A DNA stretch of 64,000 nucleotides, from assembly GCA_024345305.1 (NCBI GenBank), contig BRON01000004.1:186001-250000 (forward strand), given 5' to 3'. Every line of letters starts with the position of its first letter. Within the stretch, counting starts at the first letter, position 1. The DNA comes from Mrakia gelida. Its lineage: Eukaryota; Basidiomycota; Tremellomycetes; Cystofilobasidiales; Mrakiaceae. Positions 1 to 12,960 of the stretch are shown here, piece after piece. The notes under the pieces are model-generated. The model was not told the DNA's origin. It saw nothing but the letters and a program-made list of their open reading frames with translations, and made no database searches. Both the position numbers and the translations under genes were made by a program.

Positions 1-1229
1 AGAGGTGCTCTAAGTGTGTGGCTCAATGGTGCAGCAACGACGACTGCAGAGTCGCGGAACAGAAGCATGTAGAGCAGGGGTTGTGCGCGTCGCTGTCGCA
101 GATCGTTCAAGACGACCAACTTTTTGCGTGCGTGCCCATCCTTGATTGTCTTTCAGCGAGCGTTTTGGGGCCGTTCTGACTTTACATGCCGGTCTCTTCC
201 TCCCTTCTTTCTCCAGCGCGACACTCGATTCTCCATACCCTGATCCCTTCATCCCTCCTCGAATCATTCGCGTCGAAACCCCTCCTCCTCTCGACTGGAA
301 ATCCTACCTCAAGATCCTCAAACTCCCGAAGTGGGTCACTCTCGAGCAACAGAACCTTCATGTCCAGCATTCGCTTTCGATCCCGCTCACCATCGTCGCC
401 GCCCTCGAGAAGTTCGGTCTGCTCGCCCAGTTCTCGAACGCGAAGGACCCCAGGACGCTCACCATCCATATCATCGGCGCGGAGAGGGAGTTCGAGGTGG
501 ATCATGGATTGGGAGTGTTAGAGGAGATAACTCATCTTCTTCCAGGTGTAAGGGATTCAGTGGTCAGTCGCGTCGCGGTCCTCGTCTTCCTCGTCGTCGC
601 TTTGTCGTTCACGCTTCTCCCTTAGCTTCGACGCTGACCCTCGCGCCTTCCCTTTACTCTCGACTTTAGGTGGTGATGATCGGTCCGAGACTGGGCTATG
701 GCAAGCTGAAGGATCTACCTGCGCATCGCTGTAAGCAGTGCCAAAGGGGACGTCGAACTCGACGCGTCGAGCTTCAACCGTGGGCTTTGTTCTCTTCTCC
801 TTTCCTTTCCCCTCCTCCCGAAACCTCGTAAATCTTGGCTCGTACGACATTGCTCCTTCCCTCTTTCCCGTCTCACCGTTCTCCAGGACGACCTACCACG
901 ACTTCCTCACCTCAAACCCCACCTTCCCTCCTCCCGACCTCGCCGTCGCCTTCAACGCAGGGATCTGCGAGAACCCCTCGTCCTGGAAGCCAACGATCGA
1001 CCTACTACTCCTCAACCAGACCCCAACAGTCATCACCGGTCTCAACGCAGTCGAAGCAGCAGCCGACGAGAACGCTGTTCTCGACCTGGGAGGACCGAGG
1101 GTCGAGTTGGTCTGGACACAAGACAAGGCGCCCTTCCCCTCCGGTCGGAAACAGTTCGATGTGTTCACACCTGGGATGTTTTGGTCGGCGAATAGGTACT
1201 GGTTCGGTTGGAGAGGGGGAGCTCTGTAG
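1..1229 (+). CDS. MYND/Mss51-C-like protein, copy 1 (5' end outside window)
   Basis: This is the 3' part of a gene whose MYND finger would lie left of the window. Exons read as about 1-134, 215-562, 670-779 and 887-1229; the first exon ends at a GTGCGT donor. The first exon carries a Cys cluster (RCSKC ... QWCSNDDC). Later exons give the Mss51-C-like blocks: HSLSIPLTIVAALEKFGLL, LTIHIIGAE, HLLPGVRD, VVMIGP, a CKQC pair, TYHDF, DLAVAFNAGICE and a C-terminal WFGWRG. In yeast Mss51, this domain belongs to a mitochondrial COX1 translation activator; a matching role here is not established. Intron positions and phases match the other copies, including a phase-2 intron just before TTYHDF. It converges with the protease gene. 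Family assignment is fairly sure; function is unknown. Confidence 0.8.
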
Positions 1230-1878
1230 ATTTCGGCTCGAGTCGCGTTCTCGTTCCTCGCCGTTTCGTTGCGGTTCGTTTTGTTGCTCTCCTTACATTT
1301 CTTTTCACGATCCTCACGATCCCACGCCAGTTCAGCTTCTCTCTTTCTTTCCTCTGTTTTGCATCGTATGACCCTCGTGCTCCGATTGGGGAAGGCAACG
1401 AACGAAAAGAGGGAGCGACGCGTCTGTCTCCCTCCTCTTTCTTCCTTCGCGAAACGAGAAAGACCAGCAGCGAGATAGATCCAGACCGGGGAGATACCAA
1501 AAACAGCGTGCGTATAAAAGCGGATGTCAAAGTAGAACGAGACCGATGATCAAACGAGACCCAAGAGAACCAAGGGGAAAAAAGAGAGTGCGAAAAACGA
1601 AGGTCGAAACGAAAACGAAAACGAAGGTGTCGTGCTGAAGCGAGCGAGGGAAGGGAGAAGAAGAGGAGACTGAAGCGGTTTTGGATACATATTGAAACGA
1701 GATCGGGGCTGAAGATATATGGGAGAAGGAGGCGAGAGAGCGGAGGAGTAGAGGGAAGTGAGGCGCGAGAGGGAGAGGGAGAGGAGAGGAGAGGAGCCAA
1801 GGTCGATCAAGCGTGGTTGACGGTGATGACGGGTGAAAGCCAGGATTCTGAAGTAGGAGAGGAAGCGGGAGAACGAAA
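1230..1878. other. convergent intergenic stretch
   Basis: This lies between the stop codons of copy 1 (+) and the protease (-). It holds only short overlapping open frames with low-complexity purine or pyrimidine runs, and presumably the two 3' UTRs. I see no supported gene. Confidence 0.6.
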
Positions 1879-4800
1879 TCAGCGATCGAAGAAGAGGAAG
1901 GAGGAAGAAGAGCGAGACGAACCGTAATCGTCGCTGACGGTCTCGTCTCCGAACAGCTTGAGCGCTCGAAGAAGGACCTTGTAGTCTCCGTTGGGGACGG
2001 TAGTCCCATCCTCGAGAGCGAAGGTCGTCGAGGAGGTCGACATAGGGATTTGGTAGTCTGGCGAGCGGAGGGAGAAGAGGAATGCGTGAGCTTCAGGAAG
2101 CGCGTCGAAATCGAGGGAAGATGGCAGACGAGACTCACATCCGACCTGCACGTCGTTGCTGGCGTAGGTGTTTCGGTAGTTGTAGGTGATCTGGAGAGAA
2201 GAATGGAGCGTCAAGAGCCACTCGAACGAAGACTGAAAACGACGGAAGAGAACTCACCTCGAAAAGCGTTCCGAGGGAAGCTGGCAGCGCTGGATCGGCT
2301 CTCTTCTTGATCATTCGGTGACGGTTGTGATCCTTGAGACTCCTCTTCTTGAGGATAGAAGGAGTGAAGGTGGTATCCGAGGCAACGAGAGTAACGATGA
2401 CCTTGGCGCTTCCTCCCGAGAGCCTGGATGGGTCGAAGACGAAGAAAGCAGACAAGGTCAATTTCGAGGTTGACGCGTCGAGAAGCGATGGACTCGAAAA
2501 CAAACCTGTAGACGACCGAGGGCTGATCGGTAGCAGTGAAAGTAAAGGTTGCAGGACCAGTAACGAAGTCCTCGCTGTACGTCATGAGAGCAGGACTCGG
2601 GGGCGAGAAGTACAAGTCGGAGCTAAAGAAGGCAAGCCGACTGGGTCAGTCGAGCGTTCGAGACGTTCAAGAGGAAGAGGAAGAGGAAGAGGAAGGATGA
2701 GATGAGTGCTCACGTATCGAGGATGGGGAAGTCGTCCTTCATCGACGCTGCGATTCCAAGGTAAGGGACGCTGTAGACCTCGCTCTGATCGGCGCTCTCG
2801 ACGGAGATGAAGCCCTGTTAGGAGAGGTCAGCTCTCGCCGAGGTGCCAGTAGCTGCGAGGGAAAGGTAACCTACGGAGTAGACGGGGACGTTTGAGGCAT
2901 CCAGACCGGTAGGAGGAACGAAGGTGAGAACCACATCGACCGAAGAACCAGCGGGAACGGCGACGAAAGTCAAGGAGAACGCGATGGTCGCACTTCCTTC
3001 AACGAGAGGGACGTTCTCGTTGGGGATGTCTCCCATCTGGAAAGGCAAAGAAGAAAGTGGTTTGGTAAGAATGCGAGCTCGAGAACACCGATCTAAGGGT
3101 AGAAGCGACGGTGCTCACCGTCGAGAAGGTCAACGCAGCGAGAGCAGGCACGTTCGCGAGTCGATAACTCTTCGCGGTCGTTCCAGCGTTCATGATCGTC
3201 AACGTCTGAACCAGACTAGCGTGATCCGTATCGTTGAGAGCGAAGGAGCTAGGGGAAACGACGCTCTGGAACAGGACGGAGTTGTAAGCGTCGACGAGAC
3301 CTGCTCCTTGTTGAGCGACGGTGTTGAGGGAGGTTCCGTTGACAACTGTGGCTGCTGGACGAGCAGTGGAGAGGAGTACTGAGTGGACGAAGGCGGGAGA
3401 GGCGAGCCCGGGGTTCTGAGCGATGAAGAGAGCTGCGACTCCAGCGATGAAGGGAGCCTGAAACGAAGCCGAAAGGAGGAGTTTAGCTTCGAGTTTGTGC
3501 GACTCGAGAGCCGAAAAAGAGGAACCTACGGCTTCAGAGGTTCCAGAGTTGACGACGTAGGTGTTTCCGATTCCAGTTGAGAGAATGGATCCTCCAGGAG
3601 CAGTGAGAGAGACGGAGAGGCTGAAAAGAACGAGGTCGAGTCAGCGAAACGCTCAACGACGAAGACGAGGACGACGAGGCTCTCACTTGTTATCCCACTT
3701 CGGTCCGTAGCTGCTGATGGTGCTTGTGAGACCGCCAGTGGTAGGGTTGGGGAAGTTGATGTAGCCGGTAGGGAAAGCTGAACGAAGGAACGGGACAAGG
3801 ATCAGGATACGCGTCGAGGGAGACGAGGTTCTGCTCGTTGCACGCACTGATGGTCAAGGCAGGGTTGGCGATGACAGCATTAACGAGTGTGTTTCCCTCG
3901 GTCTGGAGCACCAAAGCTTGCTGGACAGCGACGGTTCCAGTATCGACGGCTAGGGAAGAGCAGAAAGAAGAGACAGAGGGAAGTCAGCTTGGCTTCGATT
4001 GGGTTCGAGTCGAAGGGTTTGAACTCACTTGCAGACCCCGCTGCATTCTGTATAATATCAAAGCGAGAATTAATCAGTCAAGGTTCGAGAAGAAAAAGGA
4101 AGCCGTGGCAAACAAAGAAGAGCTCACGTTGATGAAGAGGATGATCTGTCCTCCAGCGTCCAACACGTTCTGAGCCTTGATCGTGAACGAACAGGTACCC
4201 CTTCGGACGAGAACTACTTTCCCGGTGAAGTCGGTAGTATCGGGATACGCTGAGCAGGCGTCGCTCGTGGTCGTAGAATCTGTGTTGGAGATGGCGATGG
4301 GATACGATCCGGTCGCGTTGATCGCGTTCTTGGTGTAAAGATGGAGGGTGGTTCCGTCTGAGACGATGGCCCCGGTACCGGGAGATATGATGCTGAGGTT
4401 TGGAAGGGAGAGAGAGAGGGGTAAACGTCGTGAGTGTGGGTCAGAGAAACGAGAGGGACAGGAGACGCGACGAGGTGAACGAAGGAGAACGAACTTGTCG
4501 ACGGCTCCAACTGAGATCACACCGAGACCAGTTGAAGGAGAGTCGGCGTAGTAGAGACCGAGGCTTCCACCGTTTCCGGCAGCGGCGACCTGGAGATAGA
4601 GGAAGGTCAGGCGAGGTCGCGAGGAAGGGCGAAGAAGGTCGTTTTGAAACTCACGACGACGGTTCCAGCAGCGACGATTCGAGCAGCAACAACGGCGACG
4701 ACGTCCTCCGACCAACCAGCAGAGAATCCCAGGGAGAGGTTGATAACGTTGGCACCCTAAGTGAGCACGCGAGAAAGAGGTTTGGGTCAGTCGAAGTTGT

Positions 4801-6520
4801 CGAGCGATCAGGAAGTTTGCAGGGTCGACTCACGTCGCTCTGAGCGAGCAGCATGGCAGCAATGATCTGCTCGTTAGCAGCAGTTCCAGTGCATCCAAAG
4901 ACTCTGAGAAAGGGGAGAGAAGAACAAGCACGAGGTCAGGACGAGCGTCGTAAGGGAAAGCCAAACGAAACGAGACGAGGCGCGACAAGCGAATCAAAGA
5001 CGAAGGCACAAGGACGAACCTGTAAGATCCCAGGGTGGCAGAAGGAGCGACTCCGGTGCTGGAAATAGCGAAAGAGTAAACAAATCGACAGGTCAAGAAA
5101 ACGAGGGGAAAGGAAGGAAAAGCAGGGGAACGTTCGCAGCTCGCCCTCGTTCCTCCAGAAATACTCACAAGTTCAAGGGGTTCGCGTTGGCTCCAATGAT
5201 TCCAGCGACAGCCGTTCCGTGTCCAGCCTGCATAGAAAGCGGGGGAAGAGAGAAGGGTGAGAAACCGGGGAGAGAAAAGAGGAGGGGTCGAGTCGTCAGT
5301 GAGACGCGTCGAGGCGAGAGGGAAGAGTTGGGACGCGAGGGAACTCACGCAATCCTGAGGAATGGCAGACTCGACGGCGGTGTTGGTTCCATCGTAAGCA
5401 TCTCCGACCTGATTATCGAAGAGGAGACGAGTCAGTCGAGAAGGAAAGGACAGGAGGAGGTGCGACGAAAGACCTCACGAAATCGTAACCCTTCGCGACT
5501 TTGCAGCCAGCACCGCTGGAAAACGAGCAGACCGACTGGTTAACATCCCTCCCGTTGAGATATATTATATGTCGAACTACTCACAAGCATCCTCCCAAGG
5601 CATCGCTAGTGAAATCGACTCCGGTGTCGACGAGCGCTACGAACATCCCTGCTCCAAGAATCCCCATGTTGTGCAGCTTATCGACTCCAGTCATGGCGTG
5701 AGTCGAGCTGGAAGGAGATAACGAGCACCCAGTTAGTTAGACGCAAGTCCTGAGAGGTGTTTTACACTCTCTCGAAGCGACGAGAGGAAGGGTGAGGGCG
5801 AGGGAACGAACTAGGTGTCGGTGGGGTTAACGGCGAACGAATCGACTCCCACCGTCAGATCACTTTGCGTTGTTGGTCGGTCGACGAGAGTGACAGGGTA
5901 GACTCCGATGACTGAAGGGAGGGCGAGGATGGTAGCAGCGTTCTGTTAGAGGAAGGGAAGGGGTTGGGAAAAGAAGGTTGGTTATGAAACGACGCGAGAA
6001 AGCGGAGTGAGCGAGGGGGGAAGGGGAACGAGGGGAGGGGGGGACGAACGGCATCGTCGACCTTGATGGAAGCTCCAACGAAGAGACCCATGCTGTCGTA
6101 CTTCTTGGCGAGAGTGTAAGGGATGGAGGCTCGCTTCATGTGGGTGTCAAAATGCTCGTGGGGATCCTGGAGAAAGAGAGAAGAGAGAGGGGAGGGAGAG
6201 AAGGAAAGATGAGCTCGAGCCTTTTCCCTCCTCCTTCCCTTCGAATGAGCTTTGGGGATTGTTTTTGGAGCTCACGACGGATCGTTTCCCGTAAGATGAG
6301 AGATCACTGAGTTCTACGATCCAGGAGTGAGGCACAGTACGAGGCTGAGGGAGAGACGAAGAGCAAGGAGAGTCAGCAGGAGGCAAGCAAAGGCGTCGAA
6401 GGGAGGGGGGAAGGAATCGAAGCTCACCGTGACGATCACTCCATCCTTCTTGGGACTCCTGGACTCAGCAAACACAGAACCTAAACACGAAAGAGCGAAA
6501 ACGAGAGAGGGGAAGAGCAT
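1879..6520 (-). CDS. secreted subtilisin-like serine protease with PA domain
   Basis: A large S8 endopeptidase split into more than 20 short exons. The start at 6520 gives a clear signal peptide (LFPSLVFALSCLGSVFA). An I9-like propeptide follows (HSWIVELSD ... SVIGVYPV). The catalytic Asp is in FVALVDTGVDF (about 5635), the His in AGHGTAVAGIIGA (about 5215), and the Ser in GTSEA joined across an intron to APFIAGVAAL (about 3535 and 3450). A protease-associated insert lies between His and Ser (TGKVVLVRRGTCSF, about 4210). A long Fn3-like tail follows (EGSATIAFSLTFVAVPAG and later exons). This order matches fungal cell-wall or secreted subtilases of the minor extracellular protease type. The oligopeptide transporter upstream on the same strand suggests joint use of extracellular protein. 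The triad is complete, with no frame break seen. Exon edges are approximate. Confidence 0.93.
4028..4053 (-). other. micro-exon of the protease gene
   Basis: A very short exon coding about NAAGSA lies between the PA-domain exon and the exon beginning VDTGTVAVQQ. It is flanked by a donor near 4028 and an acceptor near 4053. It keeps the frame across two introns. The exact edges are uncertain by a few bases. Confidence 0.45.
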
Positions 6521-7671
6521 CCTGAGTATTGAAAGGAGCGGGGTGGGAGGCCTTGAGGAGGGAGGAAGGGAGGGAAGGGAGAGGAGGTCGAACGAAGGAG
6601 TCGGAGTGAGTGTGAGAGGGGGTGGTCCAAAGGAAGGTGGGGAAGGGATCTCTACGAGAAGCCTTTGATTAAGAGGGAGTGTCCTGGGCTCTGTACGAGC
6701 GAACGAGAAGAGAAGAAGAGGAAACGGGCTGATGGTTGGGAGGCAAGAGGGAAAGGAGCAAGAGGGGGACGCGTTTGTTGATCCGTTCCAGTTTTCCCGA
6801 ACCTCTGCTTTCTCGATTCAAACATCAAATCAACGTGCGAGTGGCTTCCCTTTCCCTCCTCAAGACAAAAACAAGAGAGCCTTCCAAGCTTTTCTTGCAC
6901 ACGCAGCGAGGTGCCGAAGGGTGGAGAGCAAAAATCTCTCAGTGAAATTCTTTCGAGCAGCGAAAGAGCAACGGAGGAGGTGTCGACGCGTCGCGAGGGC
7001 GTCCTCTCGATCTCTTCGAGAACCTGCACCACATGGGCCAACGCCTTTGCTTCCGTCTGGATGGCTTTATCGGCCAGGAAGAAATCTCCGACAGCGAAGG
7101 GGCGTGAAAGGGAGCATCTGGACGGGGGCGATGAGAATATTTTGTCGAAGGAACGCGTCGCTGGAGGGAGAAGCGAAGGGCTCGAATCGGAACTCTCGCT
7201 ATCTTCTCGCCTCTTCTTCTTCGTCTTCATTACTCGGCAGAGCGACATCGAGCCAGGAAGCGAACAAGGTCACTCGGAAGATTCTTACTCGCTTCCGGAG
7301 AGGGCGAAAAACCTTCCCGGGAAGCGAGTTGGGAAGCAAGGCGGCCGAGCTTTCGAACCTTCGACGCGTCGGCCTCGATGGCGATTTTCCTCTCTGCTCC
7401 TGCGCGCAGAGGCCGAGAAACGGACTCGCTAGCAGAGGGAGGGGAGAAGACCAGACGAGATGCGAAAAGTCATGAAGAGCAGAGCGAAGAAACGAGGTCC
7501 CAAAAGGTCGTGAAAAGAGCAGATCAGGGGACGAGGACACAAAGCGAGGGTTTCTAGCAGCACAACGACACGAGATGGAGAAAGAAGAGATATCTGGGCG
7601 GAGGCTCTTGATTACAACTATGAAGATCGATCCCAAAGAGAACCAGAGAGGAAGAGAAGAGAGAGAGGAGA
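6521..7671. other. 1.15-kb intergenic region upstream of the protease
   Basis: This stretch separates the transporter's stop from the protease's start, so it should hold the protease promoter. Overlapping open frames of up to about 250 codons occur on the + strand. They are Arg/Ser-rich, have no recognisable domain, and overlap equally long frames on the other strand, so I do not call them genes. Several GACGCGTC-like palindromes occur here (6768, 6985, 7155, 7373). Confidence 0.5.
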
Positions 7672-10600
7672 TCAAGACCACGACGACGCGCCGAACGTTT
7701 GATTCGGCCCTAACGTCTTGAACGGCGTTCCCAGGGAGTCGGCGGTCCCGTTGTAGACCCTGTAAGAAGGATGGAGAGAGGAAAGAGCTGTCAGACGACG
7801 ACCGTCGTGGAGGTGAAAGGGGGATTGAAAGGGAAAGGGACGGACGTGTTACCCCACCAACTCTGCAGCGTATGCTTCCCAATCGTCCCGTGATTAGGGT
7901 AGGTGAAGGCGAAGAAGATGAGGATGACTGATATTGCGTAGCCCGCGGAGGCACCTGCTGAGAGGATGTAGTCTACGAGAGGAAGAAAGTCAGTGAAGGT
8001 CGCACGAAATCGACTTCTCGTTCGCTCGCTCGCTCCCTCCTCGTCCGTTTCGAAGACTCACTGAATCGACTCCACCAGACGAAGTGGTACTTCCGCACGA
8101 CTGTAACAAGAAGTGAGTCAGCTCGTTTGTGGTCGAAGGCGGAAATGGGGGCAAACGAGACTCACGATATTGAAAGATGACTGAAGGGTGAAGGGAAGAG
8201 AGGGAAACCGCGTCAGTTTGAGGCTGGAGGCTCAAGGAGAGGCAGGACGAGACACTCACAGTTCGTGTAGATGTACGAGACCATGTTGATGGGGAGATAG
8301 GGAGGCATGAGCTGAGGGAAACCGAAGAAGAAGGTCAGTCGCGTCTCGAACCGAGGGAGCGCTTCACTGTGCGGCGAGCCAGTGAAGTTCCGACAATAGC
8401 AGTCTCAAGACGAGATGGTTTGAGGACTTACCGCTGTCACGCTGAAGATGACTGGCCAGTTGACGAACTGTGAGAGGAGAGAGGGACGAAGGTCAGTCAG
8501 GGCGACGAGGTCGATGTTGCCGCGACGACGAGAGCTCCTCGAACGAGGAAGAACGTCAATAAATCAATAGAGAAAGCATGGGCGTACCTTGTACCACTTC
8601 GTAGGATATCGTTTAGCGAGGAAGTAGAACGGGAAAGGCGCGAGTACACCTGATGAAAAAGACCGAGGGCGAGCTCGTCAGTCAAAGACGATGAGATCTT
8701 AGAGAAATCGAAACAGACCGCTTACCGGCGAAGAAGCCCCAGAAGATGGGCCCATACATCTTGCCCGGTGAGAATTGTCGTCTGTGAGAGAGGGGCGAGA
8801 AGCGAACGGGTTTCAGCGTCGAAAAGCTAGGACGAACGCGAGCGAGCCAGTTGGAGAGGGGCGACTTACGCCGGTCCTACCAGTCCCCAGAGCACACTCG
8901 CAACTCCGAAGGTCTGGGCAGAGGGACACCAGAAGGCAGCTGTATCGATAAAGAAAGAGACGGTCAGCCTCGGAGCGAAAGAAAGGTCGAGGGCGACGCG
9001 CGACTCACTTCCGCTTTCGGTGTTGCAAACTGCGAGGGATGAACCGAAGAGTCAGCGCGAAAAGGCGAGGCAAGAGAGATGGGGAATTAAGTACATACGA
9101 TCTTCGATGTTCGTATACATCCACTCGTCGACTCTGAGAGATTCGAAGCGTGAGCAAGATCAGCTTCGAGTTCAAGGAAGAAGTGAAGGGAAACGACGAA
9201 CCCGACTTGAACGAAACAAGCTAATAAAGCGGCTACGACTTGAACTTTGAACATGATTCGAGGAGGGCTGTGAAAGCGAGTTGGGGCGAAGACGGAGATC
9301 CGAGTCAGTGAGAGTTTCGACGACGGAACGAGACGCGTTTGAACGAACATTTTCATGTCTGGAAGGCGGAAAGGATCGAGTCAGCAGATGTTTCACCAGA
9401 GGGGCGATGCATAAAAGAGAACGACTCACAGTGTCCTATCTTTTGATCGTTGACGAAGTTGAGACCTTGGGTGAGAGTGACTGGCGAGGAAGGAGAAAAG
9501 AGGGAGGAGTCAGCGGATCGCGACAAGCTTCTTCGAGAGATAAAGAGGGACTGACTGTAGCTGTAGGTCTTAAAAATCATCATCGAAATCGGCTTCCCAG
9601 GGTTGATGTATCCGCTACGAGAAAGAAGGTTGAGTAGGAGAAAACGAGTCAGCGATGAACGAACGGAACTCGAAGCTCCCGCTCGACGTCGAGCGACGTT
9701 CTTCGTCAACCCAGTCGGTACTCGAAGAGGACCGATGAGGTCGCATAAGCGAAAGGGTACTCACATGATGAGCTCGGAGATGCTACGACGAGACAAACGA
9801 GAAGGAAGAACTGGTCAGGCTCGGTCATCGACATCTCGACGCGTCTTCGAACTCACACGTTCAACGCTCCTTGTTGATTCGTGACGGCCTGAACGACTCC
9901 TACGGGAAGAGCGAAGAAGAAAGCAATAAAAAGAGCGAGGAAGAGCGTCCATGGAGGCATGTCGCTGCAAGGGGAAGAGCAGAGGTCAGCACCCTTCGAC
10001 GAGAGACGCGGCGAGGGAGCCGATCGTTCACTCACGTCTTCCAGCCGCAGACCACTCCGAGAGCTGTGTAAATATCGACGAGGAGTCAGTAAGGTGTGAA
10101 GCTTGAGCTACGAGGAGGAAGACCACCTCACCCATTCCAAGGTTGACGACGAAGACCGCCGCGTACCACCAGAGAGGAACCTCCTTGTACTTTCTCATGA
10201 GACGAGAGTGGATGTCGTTCTCGTCGTGCAGCCCTCTCCAAGCTTGAGTCCAAATGGCTCCTCGGTAGTAAAGAGCGGTGTGGACGAGGGTGGCCATCTG
10301 CGAAGCGAAGGGACGAGACGAGATCGTCAGTGGAGGTTGACGTCGAGGTCGAGACGAGGGAGACGAGGACGCACCAAGCAGGCGAAGCTCATAGCGTAGC
10401 CCATCTGTATGGGTTCGAAGACAAGAGGAAGCGAAGACGTCAGTCGAAGCTCGGATCGATTCAAAGTGAAAACGAGCACGACGACGAGAACGCACAGTGA
10501 AGGTAATCGGAACGAAGATCTCCGAATAGTTCTCGTAGCCTTGCTGATCGAACTCGACGGATCCAATCTTGAGAATCCGATCCACATCGTACTTGTGACC

Positions 10601-12478
10601 AGTGTTGTCGTAGGAGCGGGAGCCAGCGAACGGGAGATACCAAGCGTCGAAGGCTGGACGAAAGGAGAAAGAGATTGATCAATCAGCACGAAAGACTGCG
10701 AAAAAGAAGGTGGCAGCAGATGGACTCACCGCCAGTGTAGTAGAGCGAGGGATACAGGATGAGGACGAACGAGACGAACTGGAGAAGAGGGAGCGAAGGT
10801 CAGCATCGGTTCGAGGTCGCGTCAAATCGAGGATCAAAAGCAGACTCACTCCGACTCCGAGGTTCGCGCAAGTCCACCAAGGCGTGGCTAGCGGATTTCC
10901 CTACGGAGGCGTCAAGTAACGGAGCGTCAGTTCGAGAGCTGGATAGACCTTGAGGCACGAAAGAGAGCGATAGAAGCTCACCATGGTCGAGATCAGACCC
11001 CAGTCGAAGGTGATGATGCTGAGTCCCATGCCGTGACTATACCCGAAGATCTGATTGACGATGACGTTCTTGGGAGCGATCCATGTCACCCAGTCGAAGT
11101 TCGAAGTGGCGGTGACAAGATAACTCGGACTAAGAAGAGCAGGGTCAGCGTTTCGTTCGAGTTGTTGAGGGTTGGACGAGACTTCGAGCACGCGAGCCAA
11201 CTCACACCCAGGTCCAAACGAACATCGCAGCGGTGACTCGATAGAAGAACTGATGAGAAGAAACGAAGTGAAGAGAAGATGATCAGTTCACGCTCCAAAC
11301 GAGGAAAGAGGAAAAGACGCGACGAACTCGATCTCTCGAGATTTCGCCAGGAGCTGTGACTCCTCCTGGGGATATCGAATGAAGCGTGTTGAGAAGGGCG
11401 GTGTTGACGAGAGAAGCAGGCCCTGTAGTGAAGGTTGCATCGAAGGGGGAAGTCAGCGAAACGAGAGCGCGAAGAACGGACGAGGGAAGGAGAGATGACG
11501 GACAAATCATCGCCGCAGGCCACACGAGGAACCTCCGGAGAAATCCTCCCATCGAAAAGCCAATCAACTGAGTGGAGACGACGAGCATGATCTGTTCCGA
11601 TGAAAGAAGATCGTGAGTCAGTCCTTTGCGTCGAAGTCGAAGAGAGATCAAACGCGAGAGGGACGAGACCAACCTTGTACGCGAAACTCCAGTCCTGTCC
11701 GTAGAAGTAGCGTTGCACGACGAGGATGTTGGTAGCGTAGGCGTTTCCCGAAGCGACTCCGGCCATGATGGTGATCAGAGTGTGCTCTGAAAGAGACGAA
11801 GGAACGAGTCAGCCGAACTTGTCGAAGGGATCGAGCGAAAGAGGATTGACAAACCCTTGATGTTGAAGGGACCAGGGTTGATGAAATTCCCACGAGGGAT
11901 GATGTGAGACATGAAGATACCGAGTGGATAGCAGATGAGTCTGTGGAAATGGTGAAGAAGAGGAAGAAGAGGTCAATTTCGACGCGTCGAAGTACCGACA
12001 GCTTCGAAAGCACTCACTGAATCACCAACGAAGCGACGTTGACCGAGGGATATCGGAAGTAGAAGAACTGATTCACTCCAGCGAGTACGCAGGCTCCCAA
12101 GATCCCAAGAACCCAGACTCTGAGCGTATTCGTAGGCATCGACGGGTCGTCCGTGTTCGCGACGGCGGCTCGAACTTCTGCGTAAACCGAGTCCTCCTCT
12201 CCCTCGTCGAATCCCCAGTCAGAGTAAACCTCGAGATCTGCCTCGTCCGTATATCCGTCATGCCTGCCTGAAGTTCCTGCGTCGGTGTCGGTGTTGGAGT
12301 AGAAGGAGAGAGGGATGGGATCTCCGGGTTGAGGTTGGAGGGGAGGTCGACGATGGCGGAGGGTGGAGAGGGTTGGAGGACGGGAGGAGGGTTGACGATC
12401 CCATCGAGAGAGGGTTGCTGATTCTCGAGCGAGGAGGGGAGCGTCGTAGTTGGGGTCGAGGAGATGGTTGTAGTGCAC
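7672..12478 (-). CDS. oligopeptide transporter, OPT family
   Basis: A proton-coupled small-oligopeptide importer of the plasma membrane. About 20 short exons read in frame from the ATG at 12478 to TGA at 7672-7674. The N-terminal region is hydrophilic and acidic (about 120 residues, with SDWGFDEGEED). The membrane core follows. OPT landmarks include TLRVWVLGILGACVLAG, QFFYFRYPSV, SHIIPRGNFINPGPFN, KEHTLITIMAG, YGQDWSFAYK, YLPINMVSYIY and KYHFVWWSRFNYILSAG near the end. The C terminus is hydrophilic. Length and order match the fungal OPT1/OPT2 group. The tandem secreted protease downstream could supply its peptide substrates. Substrate range cannot be read from the sequence. Confidence 0.95.
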
Positions 12479-12947
12479 CTTGAGAGGGGAGGGAGGGAGG
12501 AGGAAGAAAGGTGAGTTCAGTACTTGAAACCTCGAAAGGGCAGCTCGCTCGAGACGAGGATGAGCTTGATCGGAGTGGTTTCTCCGGTAACAGACAAGAT
12601 GGTAGAAGATATCGATTCGTTCAAACGGGAGAGCGGGGTTTGGTGTCGTGTGCGAGAGAAGAGGGAGGGGAGGGTCTTCGGTTTCAGACGAGCTTGACCA
12701 ACAGAAGGAAGGTCGAGTACGAAGCCGGCTTTAAGGCCGAAGCCTCGAGAAGCAGACAGAGACTATAGTGTGTGTCTCTGGGGTGCAGCTATACAGAGTA
12801 TCTGAAGCCGAGCTCGAGCTTTAAAGAAGAGGAGGGTCGAGTCGAGCCTGGATGGTGAGCTCGATTCTTCCTCCCTTCATCCTTCCCTCGCTCACCTGCG
12901 AGCACCACCAACCTCTCCCCTCACCTGCAAGCCAGTATAGACGATTA

Positions 12948-12960
12948 GATAAAGTGATAA
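12948..12960 (+). promoter_or_regulatory. paired GATAA motifs upstream of the OPT gene
   Basis: Two WGATAA-type motifs lie 3 bases apart (12948-12952 and 12956-12960), about 470 bases upstream of the transporter's ATG. In fungi such sites bind GATA factors that relieve nitrogen repression, which would suit a peptide transporter. The motif is short and overlaps the tail of a possible small gene, so this is a weak call. Confidence 0.25.

Noticed and set aside
6732..7475. 247-codon open frame on the + strand between the protease and OPT genes
   Set aside because: Arg/Ser-rich, no domain, overlapped by similar frames on both strands; typical of GC-rich non-coding sequence here.
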